This document shows positions 42,901 through 57,900 of a stretch of DNA of 64,000 nt, piece by piece. Source of the stretch: Otis tarda (taxonomy: Eukaryota > Chordata > Aves > Otidiformes > Otididae); NCBI GenBank assembly GCA_026413225.1, contig CM048552.1, positions 145,837,053 through 145,901,052 on the forward strand, given 5' to 3'. Below the pieces are notes generated by a model. The model saw only the letters and a list, made by a program, of their open reading frames with translations. It was not told the DNA's origin and did not search any database. The position numbers and the translations under genes are program-made. Within the stretch, counting starts at the first letter, position 1; every line of letters begins with the position of its first letter.

Positions 42901-45900
42901 AGAAAGCTTGCATTAACTATTTGAGAGTTACATTTCTCAAAGAAATGCATTGCTTATCACGTCGGCACATAAGAAGTACTACTAGGTATATTCAAGGTGC
43001 TTTTTTTCTTCTCTTGACTAAAAGTAAGTATTTTTGGTAATAAAGATGCTGTACAGTGAGGTGGTTCATTGTGCTGCTTTTTATTTGGCTTACTCTGTCT
43101 ATACAGAAGAACACTTAAGTTCTTAAAAATACAAATAATCAATCTTGGCCTTTAAAAAAAAATGAGGCGTTTTCTTGCTTACTTGTGCTATTGTCACCTA
43201 TAGGCAGTGTTTGGTGATTTGCCAATGCCGGATTTGTGAATGTCAGTGTTCACTTAAACTTGTAAAATGATTCTCTGAGCACACTCCTTTTGCAAAAGGA
43301 AATACAACTTAGACTTACTGAATTTCAGAATCTTTAAAGGAATAATTAAGTACTTGATTTTCTTTATTAATATTCAACTTTTGGGTTTGTAAATTGGCAA
43401 GGCTGAAACTCTGGTAGTTTAGAATTTGCTGGTATCTTAGAGGTCCTGAATTTGAAAGAAACTTATTTCCATTATATTCTGGATATAGGTTACAGGTATT
43501 TGGGTCAGCCTTTGTCTGGCTAATTTGTCCTAAGTGGGTGGTGATAATTGAGACAATGAAATTGTCAAGCAAAGAACAGTTTTCTGCCCACGTATCTAAG
43601 AGGGAGTTAGATGATATATTAATAGCATGTTGATGAAATGTTTTTTTGAAACTTCAAGCTATGATAAAAGTGATATCCTAATATTTGCAAATTTAGTAGA
43701 CCAGTTTTGGTCTGAAGTTCTAAGTTTGAAGCAGGGAATAGGTAAATCTCCTTTGTTGGAATTGTGTTGAGAGTGTGATTATGTGGAAAGACTTCTGGAC
43801 ACTAGACTTAATCTTTGCTCAATTGTTGTGGTATGAGTAAGGAAAAAAGTGCATCTGAATTACAACTATTGATAAAGGACGGGGAAAAAAGCCACTTCTA
43901 CTTAGTTGCAGATAAGAGGTTATTTATGGCAAGAAAAGAAAATGCTTTTGAAAGACAAATTTCATATAATGAGGTCTAATGAGGAAGGATGCATGTTTCA
44001 GATGCCTAGTGAAACTTCCTTTGGCTTTCTTTAGGCCTGGTGGAGGTAGTACTAAGGCAAGTGGTGGAAATAACTGCTTGCCCACTGCATTGGTATTTTT
44101 AATGATCTGCTTTACAGTCTGGCTCAGGGCTGAACTGTGTTCCTCTGTGTGACTTCTTTTATTGAGAGATAAGAATAAAACTTTTCAGTATGATGACAAA
44201 GCATAGGCAACTGTTATCATAAGCTGGAAGCTGTGAAGAACATCCACTTATTTGCTAAATAAAAATACAGTAGCTTTTTTGTTTGCTAAAGGGTGTTTAA
44301 AGGTGCAGATAAGTGCTTCTTAATAGAATTTCCTGGTTACTGTATTGCAAGATTTCTTCTATTTGTGCTCTATTTTTACACTTTCTTTGTGGGAGCTGCT
44401 TTTATAGCAATGATACCTATTGTGGTTTGAAGGACTAAACAATTTATCTTTTGGAGGAACAAAGTGAAACACTTTAGTTACATTCTTTCAAGAAGTTTTA
44501 TCAAATCTCACATGTAAACTTTTAAAGTCAGTATTGCAAGAACTGAACATGTTTTACTGTTCTGCTTCCCTTGAAGCAGATGACATGTGAAGGTTTTTCC
44601 TTCTTGTCCTACTGGGTGGAATAATGGAATAGTGCATAACAGTTTGTTAAATGTGGTTTTTGCCCCTGCTTTGCTTATGTTTTGTGATTGATTTTACATT
44701 TTGAAGACATCTTCATAAAACAAACAAAAGCTTCTACTTATGTAAACTTAATGTTTCAACTCTTGATAACTCTGCTTTCCTTTTGCATTTCAGTGCAAAA
44801 GATGATATTGATATTGATGCCCTTGCTGCTGAGATAGAAGGTGCGGGAGCTGCAAAGGAGCAAGAGCCTCAGAAATCCAAAGGCAAAAAGAAAAAAGAGA
44901 AGAAGAAACAGGATTTTGAGTAAGCTTGTTTTATTCTGTGTCTTATTTTATTCCATTATACAAAACCTCAGTTACTTAAGTGCCATAACTTCTTTCTTAT
45001 TTTAGTGAAGATGATATCCTCAAGGAGCTGGAAGAACTGTCGATAGAGGCGCAAGGAGGGAAGGTTGACAGGGAACCTCCTACAGGAAAGGTGAACACTG
45101 AGAGGGAGGTGGGCTGTTTAATAGGAAATGCTTGAAATATGAGACATCTCTGTCCCAGAAAAGTTCTAGTGTTGCAGTGTAGTTGGAAATCCTATGTGAA
45201 ACATGCAGCTGGCATGTATTTTTAATTATACTTGATGATATTTTCCTAGTAAATTCAATTGTGAAAGATTTTACTAGAAGCTGTGTCTTCAGAGTTATTC
45301 AAAGCCAATTTAGAATAAACTTTAGTTGTGGGCTGAGGTGTAGTACACTCAGCAGGAATAGTTACTGCTTTCAAATTTTGTCTTCAATAAGAAAAGTTTT
45401 TCTTGATGTCTCTCAATGCTACTTCTCAGCTCACAATACCAAGTAATTTTTCATGGCTGATAATTGAATTGTTTAATTACCAGGTTGAAAATGACAACGA
45501 AGAAAGCTTATCAAAACAAGATAAAAAAAGGAAAGGAAAGAGTAAAAAAGCCAATCTGGAAAATGACTATGACAGTGAGGAAGTGGAAGATAAAGATAAA
45601 AAACCTAAAAAAACTCAGAAAGGGAAACAAGACATGCTTTCTGGCAGTGATGATGATGATCATGAAACGCAGCTTAAAAAAAAAGGGAAAACTCAGAAGT
45701 CAAATAAAAAGCATGATTTGTCAGAAGAAGATGAAGCTAACGTTAAGAAAAGCAAAGAGCGTGCGGGGGCAGTGTCTACAGGCGAGAGTGGTGATGAATC
45801 AGATGAGGTCTCCCGATCTAGAAAAGGACAAAAGAAAAACCAAAAACCAAAGTCCACTCCTGCTGCTGAAAGTGGAGATGATGAAGAAGAACCTTCATTC

Positions 45901-48900
45901 AAAGTAAAAACGGTGGCTCAGAAGAAGGCAGAAAAAAAAGAACGTGAAAGGAAAAAACGTGAGGAAGAAAAAGCCAAACTGAGGAAGCAGAAAGAGAAGG
46001 AAGAATTAGAAGGTGGTAAAGAACCAGCAAAGCCAAAGGAAGCTCAAAAAAAAGCGGAAGAGAAGGTGTCTCCTGAAGTCACGGCAACCCCTGGCCCTGG
46101 GGAAAAAGGAGAGACTTCTGCAGGAGCAGAGGGTTTGTAACGTGATTTCTAAACTCTAATTTAAACACTAGCTTCTATAAGAAGGCCAAAGAGTTGGCAG
46201 GGGGTGAGGATGATGTATTGCTTTATTCTGAATCCAGGGTGCTAGACATTTGGTAGACTTGTCTGCCTTTTTGTGTTGGCTCACGTGTGGCTGTTTTTTA
46301 TGGCCTGTAGTTTGTTCAGGTACATGGGAAAACAAAAGCAAATTCCATTACAATATATGCGTGCAGTTCTGTATTGCAAACATACTTTTTCACTTCACAG
46401 TTATTCCGTTGCTTTAAGACTTCAGGCCCTGACTTTGTAACTTCAGAGACAGTTTTATTTTTTTTCATTATGAAGTGCTTATCTAGGAGTCAGTCAGTTC
46501 CTCATTTGGTGTTATTTATAATATTTGAAACATCAGTTGTATTTAGAGTATCTTTAAAATTTCTGGGATGTCTGAATGTATGCCTCTTCTCTCTGTAGCT
46601 GATGACAATGAAGGGGACAAAAAGAAAAAAGACAAGAAAAAAAAGAAAGGTGAGAAAGAAGAAAAAGAAAAAGAGAAGAAAAAGGGTCCCAGTAAAGCCA
46701 CAGTTAAAGCTATGCAAGAAGCCCTGGCTAAAATGAAAGAGGAAGAGGAAAGGGCAAAAAGAGAGGAGGAAGAACGCATAAGACGACTGGAAGAACTGGA
46801 AGCAAAGCGCAAAGAGGAGGTACTGTGTATCTTACTCTGAGGATAGAATAAGGGGTAGGGTTATCTTAACCTTTACCCTTGCTGGTGCAGTGAGTGGCTT
46901 AGTCCTTAATATGTCTTTCATCAATAGAATATACGCTTGTCCAGCTTTTGTGTAAAGCATGCTTTAAAATTTCTGCATATTTTTTAACCTTTTTCTAGGA
47001 ACGATTAGAGCAAGAGAGGAAAGAAAGGAAGAAACAGAAGGAAAAAGAGAGGAAGGAGCGTTTGAAGAAGGAGGGAAAACTTTTAACAAAAGCTCAGCGA
47101 GAAGCCAGAGCCAGAGCAGAGGCTACTCTTAAACTACTCCAAGCTCAGGGTAAGCAGTAAAATTTGAGATCATTATAATTAAAAAAAAAAAATCATACTC
47201 CTTACTGCTCTGTGTGTGGGTTTTTTTCTTCTGTATGGAGCTAGGGGGGCAAATACTGAGTAATTCCATGTAAAGCTGCTCTTTTGTCTAGGAAGGCAGT
47301 GTGTGGGGGGCCACCCTGCCCTTTTTTTTAAGTAGGTTTAAATGTCTGTATATTTTCATTGTACACTTTAAATATCCAACTTTTTAATACATTCCACTTC
47401 TAGTTTAAGTATGGTAGTTATGGAAGTTAACGAAAAATCACGTTTTTCCACTGCTTAGTCCAAAGGCCAAGAAAAGCAGATGGGCTGTGCTGCAGGTCTT
47501 GTAAGACCAGTGATCTGGATCCTCTTGAACTGATCCATGTACTGTCTTAAGCAAGTGCACTATTTTGCCTCAGGTTAGCTAGTCCATTGGAACAGTGTTG
47601 TTATCCTCTCGCATTTGCTTCAGGAAAAGCTTTCATAGGCGCTTTCCTGCTTTTCCATCAAATATAATCTGTTTCTGTTCCAATGAAGTAAATGTATCTG
47701 ATGTATTGTAAGCCCCTGTGCTGGTTTGTTCCTGGTAACTTGTTTGTGGCTAAAGAAAAACTAATTCCTGAGTGCTGAGTGTCCTTTTCGTGTTTGTAGA
47801 GAATGCTATCTTATGCTTTGCTGGTAGGTGGATGTGTAAGGGTAGGAATCTCTGTAGCTAGTAAAATGTTTGAAGCTCTTAAACATACACGAAGACCATT
47901 TCCCTTCAGTTGTTGCTGTAGTTATTACAATCCTTCTATTTGTGTGCTGCCACAACTGGATTTTTGTCAAATCTACACTGTAAATCACACAGTTCCTAAA
48001 GGAATTCTCAATTTTTTTTTGGAAGGTGCAGAAGTAGTTAAATTATCAATTTGTCTTTGCACCAAACTTCTGTTTTTAATTGAATGCCTTCCAACATTAC
48101 AATGCTCTCTTTCTAGTGAGGTGAAGATGAAGCTGATGAATTGAACTCAACATTATTTTAATACCTAAAACCATCTATGTTAAAAAAAAAGGCAAAAAAA
48201 GTCCCCAGTGTTGAGCAAAAGGGAAAATACTATCTACTGAACAACCTGGCTGGTTTTAAGTGAGTTTCAGCACAGCAGACTTTAAATTGACATATACTTG
48301 TTTTGAGAGGTGTTCATGAAATCCTATGTAAGTATGTGATAGCTCCAAACCTGGAGTCTGAGGATCAGCTTGGTGGTTTTTAGTGGGGTGGGTTTTTTTC
48401 TCTCATTAGTAATCTAACTTTTTGAGAGCATTCAGAAGTATCTGAAGAACTATACTTTGCTCAAGTCTTGCAGCTTTTGAAAATCAGACTTTTAAAAAAG
48501 ATAAAATACGCATCAAACCTACTTGCCACTCTCTTTATTCCTCCACCTTGCAATTCTGGAAAACATGTTCTCATTAAACCAAAGCTTATATTTAGTAATT
48601 AATCACCTGGATTTTCTTTCTAATGATTTTTTTTTTAGGTGTTGAAGTGCCATCCAAAGACTCTGTGCCAAAGAAGAGGCCAATATATGAAGACAAAAAG
48701 AAAAAGAAGCAGCAGCAGCAGGAGAATAAAGAAGGTGTGATTTGCATATAGGGATAGTTAATAGATTAGTCACATTTCTGGAAGTGTTTGTGGAATAAAT
48801 CGGCTAATTCTAAACTAATTGTACTTCAGGGTGCCTGTGAGGTTCTTTTGACATCTGTACCCCCACATGCTTTGCCTTAAGTTGGAGATAATTTTTTCTT

Positions 48901-51900
48901 TGTTTGTTTTCTTGTATATAAAAACGGTTTTCAGTTTCCATGGCATTAAATAAATTTGAGTTTTGTTCACTTGTAGCAGCACAACTTAAAGATAGAACTT
49001 AATTGTAAAGTTTTATGTCTAACTAAGTTGATTTGTACTAGAAGAATGTAGCAACCAATTTGTTTTCTTGCACTTTCAGAAAGCATGGAGGTAACTTCCC
49101 CAACTGAAGATGCTGTAGAACTGGAAACACCAGTAAAAGAAGAGACTCTTCCAGCAGAGCCAGGTTAGTAGTAATGCTAATAAACTTAAAACACATCGTA
49201 AGACTGTGTGGCAGCACTGCGTGGTAGGTATCATACCTTGCTGGATGGGGGATGAGCGGCCATCCTTTCTTGAGGTAGTTGCTGGTTTTTTTTTTTTAAT
49301 TTTCCTAAGGGAAGAACTGGTGGAATTTTATTGAATAAAAAGGTATGAAGCTTCAAAATGAGAATCTGAAGACCCCTTATTCTGGGTGAACTCCAGTGTT
49401 CAGTCGGCTCAGGCAGCTGTCTCAAATGAGCACACTCAGTGCTTTATGATTAGCTCCCTTGACTTTTCATTTGCTTTCTAAAAGGCTGTTTGTCAAGCAG
49501 CTAGGCTGGGGGTAGGGAGGAAGTATGCTTTTAGTATTAATACTGCGATATTCACAGCGATTGTATTCTTGATTCCAAATGTTTTGCTTTCACAAGTGCT
49601 GAATGCAATGGATATGGGTTAGCTCATGAAACTAAGTATCAGCATAACAAGTGAGTGTCGCCCTCGTTTTTGCCTACGTACAGTACTTGTTTTGGCAAAA
49701 TCACATTGTACTGGATTTCTTCCTCTGCAAGGAGACTATTTCAGTTTTCGCCCTTATTAAGTCAGACAAATGCTGACAAAATTTCCAGCTTTTTGAAAAG
49801 CAAGCTGAATGTGTACTCTAATTCCAGCTTGACTTGTCTCTTGAAGGAGCAATTCAATTGCTTATGAAAGTGAAGGGCTCACTGGCAGAACGTTAGTTCC
49901 CAGTTAATGTTCTAGCAGTCTGGAACTTACACTTCACTTCAGATAGCTGAATTTTCATGATGCTCCATGTGCTGCAACATATAAATTGTTTAATGACTCT
50001 TTTGGAGAGGGTTAAAATTTAGCATTTTTCAATTTGTCTGTTATTAAGAGCTACTGTCTCTTCATATATCTGACTGAATTTTTCCTGGAATTAATGTATT
50101 TAATGCTCTGGAATCCATGGTATAACTATGTTAAGGCACCTGGAGTACTAAAATAACACTTTTAATAGAAATTTGTTATTTTCCCACTAATTAAAATAAA
50201 TACTGTAGCCCAACTTGTTTTCTTGCTTCTCTATCACTTTGTTACACATGACTAACTGTTAATTGGGCAGCTCTGTTCAAGGAATGTGGTTGTGGTGGCA
50301 TGCATAATGCAGACAGGAACTAGATGAGTAGTTTAACTGTATCGTCCAAAAATATGTTTTGCTAGGCAAAGATACTAGCACTGTAAGATTTTCTGGAGAG
50401 AATTGGAGATTATTTCTTAAGTATGCAGCATTTTCTGTTTAGGGAACATGGACATAATTTGATAGAATAATGGTAGCAGCAAACTTCTAAGTTGCAGTTG
50501 TCAGTGTGTCAAAGGAAGGGACATCTAAAAATGTATGTTGCTGAGCTGTTTGTTTAATGTTGAGTTTTCTTAGTTTCAGAAGAAAAGGAGGAAGAAGAAG
50601 AAACGGAAGATGCGGGTTTGGATGACTGGGAAGCTATGGTTAGTGATGAAGATGGAGAGAAAGGTGGGCATGTAAATACCAACGGATTATTTTTCTGATT
50701 AAGAGGTTTCTTTGGGCTGAGTTTTTTGTTTCTAGAGAAAAGAGTATTGTATTTAGATTCTCCTTCTGTTCCATTAGATAAATTGAGGCAAGTGTGATGA
50801 TAAGTAGATATAAGATCCTCTTCTCAGAGGCAGAGCTTTCAGAAATTGCACAAATACTGCTCAAGAAAACCATTTGGAAATAATCATATGTGCAGTTATA
50901 ATCTAAAATAAATCAGTTGGAATTTTTTTGTTTTTATGGGTGTAAAAATCCTTTCCTCTTTAATATGTGCTTAAACCACCTCTGGGAGTTTAGGTAAACC
51001 TTTTACCTGATACTGTATTTCTCTAGTAACCATTCCAAAGCCATAAGAGTTTTACTACACAAATCTGTCAACATCAAGGAGAGTACTTTTGAGACAAGTT
51101 CTCAAAGAAGTGGTGGCCTAAGATGGTGTGAAGGTTAGTGTGCATGCATTGTAGTAAGTTCTAGATACCTTCTCTCATCTGCTTCTTTGAGAGGCAGGTG
51201 CATAAGAAAGGAAAGAATTGCCAGAACATTCATATTCCTGCATGTGTATGCCAAAGCCCATGTTCTGTGGCGAGCAGTGATGTTTGTGGGGAAGCTAGAG
51301 CTGCGCAAGAATGCAGGGATAGCTTCTCAGGTGTTTTCTTCCAGCAGTGGCGAAAGCTGTATTGCTGTGAGTCTTCCTGAACAGGCGTTAATTACTGTTC
51401 TTAGCGCTTCCATTAGATGACTTCATTGTCTCTTAAGATCAAAGACTATTCATCAAGTATTTTTTTTTTACTTGTTCAGCCCTATACTTCTGGCACCTGT
51501 GCTTTAAAGTGTAATGCTTTATATACATATATATAGAGAGCAGTATGGATTTATCTCAGCACAAGTGTGTGTTCTTGTGGTGCTGGACTCTTCTACTCAG
51601 AGTACTAAGGGCTGCTCACCTTCTTGAAAGTCTGTTTTAGTCTATTGTCACTGCCCTGGGGAGAATGTCACATCCCACTCCTTGCTGCTTGGATTTGAAG
51701 GATCTGCTAATGTGATCCAGAAAAAAACCTTCCTGGGAATTAGATTTACTGTATTACTAAGCTGATGGACTTTCAGCATAGCAAGGAACCATAACTAATC
51801 TTTAAGAGCAGTGAGCCTCAGAATGCATGGCTTTAAAGTGTTCGTTAGCTTGTCTGTTATCATTTCACAAGTATGATAAATGGGAAGCTTTCAAAGAAAT

Positions 51901-54900
51901 AAAATTACTTTTTGATAGTTCTGTTTGTTTACTGAAGAATTCTGAAAAAAATTAATCTTCTCTGAACTGTCTAGGAAAACCTTAGGATGAGATTTTTAAA
52001 GATGTAGAAGAGACCATTTGTTCTGATTGTTACTTCTGCTTAAATGTGCTTTCCTGATCAGGAATACACAGAATCCATATTGTGTTGAATTTGGAGTATT
52101 TTAGCTTTCTGTTTAAAGGTGTTAGTGCATTCATCCCTTTATGAAATGCATACAGCTTCAAAGAAGGACAGTTTGTCCAAATATTTGCAAATGATGTCAA
52201 GTCTAAGCGTGCTGGTAATATCATTCCTCTCCCCACCCAAACACACTCTGCTTGCACAGATCCTAAACACATAAGTCAGCAGCTCTGAACAAGAAATGCT
52301 TTTTGTTTTTTTTGTATTGCAAGTTGAAAAATGATCTTGACTAGCACTTCTTGAATGGAACCTACTCTCAATCATGACTCTTCTATAGTAGTCTATGTGG
52401 GGTTTTTTTGTTGTCTCCCTCACAAGTGTGAATTTAATAGAGAATTTTTACTCTAGATTCTATTTGGGTTTTTTGACAGAGAGCAAACCTGTCCACATTG
52501 AAGTCAAAGAACAAAATGAAGTGGATGAGGAAGAGGATGAGGAAGATGAGGATGAGGAGGAAGAGGAAGAAGAGAGTGAAGATTCTGAAGATAGTGAAGG
52601 GAGTGAAGATGAGGATGAAAAGACTTCAGATGAGAGAGAGGCAGATTCCCAAGCTATTGGAAAACAATCTATGGAAAAAAAGCCAAGCAAGGAAATTAGC
52701 TCTGATTCTGAGTACGACTCTGATGATGACCGCACTAAGGAAGAGCGTGCTTATGACAAAGCTAAACGGAGAATTGAGGTATTCATATACAACTATTTGA
52801 ACAGCTGGACTCTGTCTTGTATAAGAAACAACTTAATCTTTGGTTCACTGAAGGGCCTTTTAACTGTATTTATCAAAATGATGACTGTATAATGACTAAT
52901 ATTTAGGCGGATCCAGAAATTGTTTTTAATTAAGAAGAAAGACTGCTTTTGCCTGAAGCTGAAGTATTTGATTTTAAACAACTGGATCCTAAAGAATGTG
53001 TGCTTCAGTGTTGTTCCCCTCTGCTTTTTCTCCTCCTGGAGAAAGAGGCTTTTGACCTTTACAGATATATCTTTTAAAACTGTGAAATATCTATTTCTAA
53101 ACTGTTCAACACTTTTGTGGCAGCTAATATCTTCAATTTTCTTAGCAAAGATGTTTCTTCAGAATGCACTAGCAACAAAGCTACATGCTAGTGGATATAA
53201 TAACTTAGCCTAGTAGACTGTAACCAAAAACCAACCAAACAAAAACCTAAGTGTTAATTGTAAATTCTTGATTTGCCTAAAGAAGGATGACAGACCTTGA
53301 ACTGCCTAAAAAAATTGAAGTCCCACAGTTAACTTGGTTTTATATATGTATGTGATCAAGCCAAGAGGTGAGTTGTTGTTTTTGGTTAATGCTTGCCAAT
53401 TTTTGTGTCCTTTACATAGAAGCGACGAGCTGAAAACAGCAAAAACATGAACACTGAAAAGCTCAGAGCACCAGTCATCTGTGTGCTGGGGCATGTAGAC
53501 ACAGGAAAGACTAAAATTTTAGATAAGGTAAGGTGTGGGATGTGAAGGCACTGCCTGTGCATCTTGTTTATGCATGTGTATTTTTGATTGAAAATAGAAA
53601 TAATTAAATTGTAATCAGAGATCACTTTACTCTCTTACATTTAAGTGTTTCTGATCTTTTTTTGTCCTTAGCTCCGCCATACTCATGTACAGGACAGTGA
53701 AGCTGGGGGTATCACTCAGCAGATTGGTGCGACTAATGTTCCCCTTGAAGCTATTAATGAGCAGACTAAGATGGTGAAAAATGTAAGTTATAGCACTTCA
53801 AGGACTTTTTTTTTTTAAATATGAAATATAAACTAGTCAAGGCCTTGCGAGATTTCCTGACACAGGCAGATATACCTTCTCCCATCTCTAATATTGGGGT
53901 TGGCTGTTTTTTAATTCCTGTCCTCCTCTGCCCAAAGGGGAGACTGTCTCATTTCTCATTGTAGTTGATACATTTGGTTTTGGTTAATGCATTGCTGCTG
54001 CTTAAAAAAATACCCCAATACTTCTTACTGGGTTCTAGACAGTACACATGTGTACATAGACTGCTTATTTGTCAAGATTTTGATTGTAAACTTAGACTTT
54101 TGAAGCTGATTGAGATATTTTCTGTTAAAAACTTACCTTTTTACTGTGTGTGCTGAAATTGAGCCAGCTCCTGGGTGGTGATTTTTTTTGTGTTAGAGAA
54201 ATAGTCATGTTCTGCATTGCTTGTTTAGGATACTATATCCTGTTTTGCTTGCAGAAGCAGCTGATTGAAAAACCTTGATAGTGATGGCTTTCCAAGATTT
54301 TACTCAATTTATTAAAAATGTAAGGTCAGTGGAAAGGAGGAAGTCTTCAAGACAAGGATGATAAATCTCACTAGCCTGAACTATTTTTTTCCTCTGTAGA
54401 CTGCCTTGTTTTACAAATTTTAGCTGAGCTTACAGCATTTTTTTTTTTTTTAATATTGAAATGAGCTTTGACTGGTTTTGTTTATGAAGGGTGCTGGCTT
54501 TTCTTAAAACATGTATTATCTGGATTTTTGAAGTGAAGGCTCTCAGTAATGCTGCCAGCTCCTAGGGATTTTTCTTGTGTAATCTTTACAAGATGGCTAA
54601 TATTTTGAAATATTAGTTTGACAGAGAGAACATAAAAATTCCAGGCATGCTGATAATCGACACTCCAGGACATGAGTCTTTCAGGTAATATTTTTCTCAC
54701 AAAAAAGTACTTCCCAGAAGTGATGACTAAAGCATCTGGATATATTTTCAACAAAGTGCTAGGTCTTTGCCTAATCCATTGTGTTTGTTCTCACTTTAAA
54801 ACAAACCCCAAACCTAAAGTAGAGGAATAAGAGGATTTGCTTAGCTTGCAGGTGCTTTCTTTGTCTGGTTAATTGCTGGCATTTTATATCTGATTAATTT

Positions 54901-57900
54901 TCTGTCTTCACACCAGTTGAGCCATGAGTATCTGAAAAAGCATGTAAAAAACTCTTTTCTTCATAGTTAGTGTAAGAGGAAAGACAGAAGCAGGAAGCTA
55001 GCTGGACAAGAAAAGGTGAGGATTTCAAGTGACCTAAGTACCCTGCTATGAAGAATTAGAACTTCTGTTCTAGCCTCCAGTTCATAGTGTCCCAGTTAAG
55101 TTAGTTGAGTTCATAAGACTGGAACTCACCAATTGTACAAGTAAGATGATTCTTAGCAGAGATCATATACTCTCTAGGAACACCAGTGGCATGCAACAAG
55201 CCACTAAATAATGTTTTAAACTTAAAGCTGATGTACGTAACCGTACTCACTCAGGTAGTGCTCAGGTGAAATCTCTAAACAGAAGGATAAAGACCTTGAT
55301 GTGACATTCTTAAACATAAACCTCTGCAAGCATTGAAATGCCATGTCTTAGGGCACTTGGTGATGTTCTGATCAGTTCCTTGGCATCATACCTCTTACAG
55401 CTCTTCCTCTTCTAGCCAGGTTTTGTTTGACACCAAAGATGTCTGATAATCCTAGTGTTCATGTAGTATTGTATAATAAACCATCTTGCTCAGATTTTGC
55501 ACTCCTGTATTTCACTGTAACCTTCTCAATTCTCACTCAGAAAAAAATCAGAACATACCTTAGCTTGGAAAAATATATAATAATAGGAAAACTCTTGGGA
55601 GAATAATAGTTTCTTATTTTTGCTTACACATACTCTAATATATTCTGTTAAATTGAATTTACACAGTGTGATTTGAATTTTTTTATATAGTTGACGTTCT
55701 TGAGTGAAAAATAACTACCTTATCGGCTTTAGCTTTTTCTTAATCATTAAGTTTGACATTGTATTTGGTGTTTTTATTATGTTGCTACATGACTTTTTTT
55801 TTTCTCTCTCTTAATGCCACAGCAATCTAAGAAATAGAGGAAGCTCACTTTGTGATATTGCTATACTCGTAGTTGACATCATGCATGGTTTGGAGCCACA
55901 GACAATTGAATCAATAAATCTGTTGAAATCGAAGAAATGCCCTTTTATAGTAGCTCTCAACAAGGTGAGATAGCTTTTTACTCTGATAGTGTGTTTTTCT
56001 ACTCTAATAGTGTATTTGGCATCTGACAATTTTCTGTTTTCTTCCATGAACTTGAATCATTTGTGTAAAGTCTGGAACAGTGGTTCGTAGACCCTCTCTG
56101 TTGCATTTTTCATGTCCTTGATACGGCGTATGTAATATCTTGGTCACTGCTGGGAAGTATTTCAGACTGTTCAATATTAGATGGTAAAGCCAGTTATTTT
56201 CAGCCTTATTTTTAGAAATCCTGTGCATGAGAAATCATGCTGGCTGTTTGTGATGACTTATATGAATTGTATGTAATTAGAAAATTATTCACGTCCAATG
56301 CCTTTGGATGCTATCTGACATTCTGACAGAGAACTTAAAGGTGTTCGTGTGAAGTGTAAAAATTGCAGTATACTTTAAAAAAATGAAATGAGCATAAGGA
56401 CTGAAGGTTGTTGGAACTGAAGAGGCCATTATGTCATTGCTGAAAACAGCTGCTTTTTAAAAAACCTGCTAGATGGAGAGGTGTTAAGGCTTACAGTGAG
56501 CCCGAGATTAAATAGCCAAAAGTTCTGGCTTTTCAGGTTACAGTTCTATCATTTTGACTAGGTTACAATCCAGTTTGTAAAGATGTAGTTTTGATTTGTC
56601 CAGCAAATGGAATAGTTTCTTGGAGTAAGTCTGTCCTGCTTTGAAACTTACTTAAGGAAGTATTTCTGAAGTGTACAGTTGTGTCTTCTGAACAACTCCC
56701 TGTGATCGCTCTTCTCTAACATGGGAAAGGGTCCAAAGTCACCAGTAAGTTTTAGAAGTTCTTTGTAAGACTCGTGCAGTCTCTTTTCAGGGAAAAAAAA
56801 ACAACAACCCACAAACAAACAACCTTCGTGGGTTTTTTGTGTATGTGACGCTATACCTGGGTATTTCTTCTGAATGTTTTACCTTAAATTTGATGTAATT
56901 AATGTATATAAATTTTTTCCATATGAACCTAGATTACAGATTGAATTTTTAAAGCCTAAAGTTGTATTGCTATCATGAAATATTGTTCAATATTGGGTAA
57001 ATACATAAACAGAGATAAATACAGCAGCTAAAGCAATTAAAAAGCTTTAATTTGATTACTGGAGCAAATAGATGCTAGCTCTGTTGGCAGGTAAAGTATT
57101 TATCACAGATGATGAGACATAAGCATGAAGATGCCCTTTAGTAAGCTGCTTAAGATGACATGTTACTGTACTTTCAAGATTGATAGGTTATATGACTGGA
57201 AAAAAAGTCCAGATACAGATGTAGCTGTCACCTTAAAGAAGCAGAAAAAGAATACGAAAGATGAATTTGAAGAACGGGCAAAAGCTATCATAGTGGAATT
57301 TGCGAAACAGGTAGGCTGGAATAGTCGAGGTTTTTTGGTTAACAGAAATGATAGTAAAGGTGGTGGGTGGTGTGGTTTGTGGGTGTCGTGTTATTTTTCT
57401 TTCCACAAAGCAACTTGGAATAGCAAGAAAACTCTCCCATCTCTTCTAATGCTTTGGTGTTTACCTCTGGTAAACCAAACTTTGTTGTTAAATGAGTCTC
57501 TTTTTAACTGCTCCATCCTTAGAGTGCTAGCTTGGAGAAAAGTATCAGCTAATTGCTGTGTGTAGTCAATGGAGTCATGAATAGCAAATCAAATTTTCTG
57601 TCCCTATTCTTTTTCTCTTTGGGAATCGCCTGAGAGAATCCCATCTTTCTCTTGTTCCCTTGGACACTGACAGGGCATGAATCACATCAGCTCTGGGAAC
57701 TTCTGTTGGCAACATGCAATACTGTCTAGAAGCTAGATGTGGTAATTAGCTTTGTAGAGTTATCCCATACTACTTCCAGGTGTGGGCTGGGGCTTCATGT
57801 TCTATAGCATACTGTCAATAACAGTATTTTTTTTTTTAATTGGGATTTTTAAAATGCAGTAGTAATTGACTGGCATTGAATGTTACTGTTAATACCGATG

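Noticed and set aside
45403-45483. Upstream extension of the EIF5B exon 4 frame to an ATG
   Set aside because: The added residues do not resemble the family, and a good acceptor (TTAATTACCAG) lies at 45483/45484 in the right frame.
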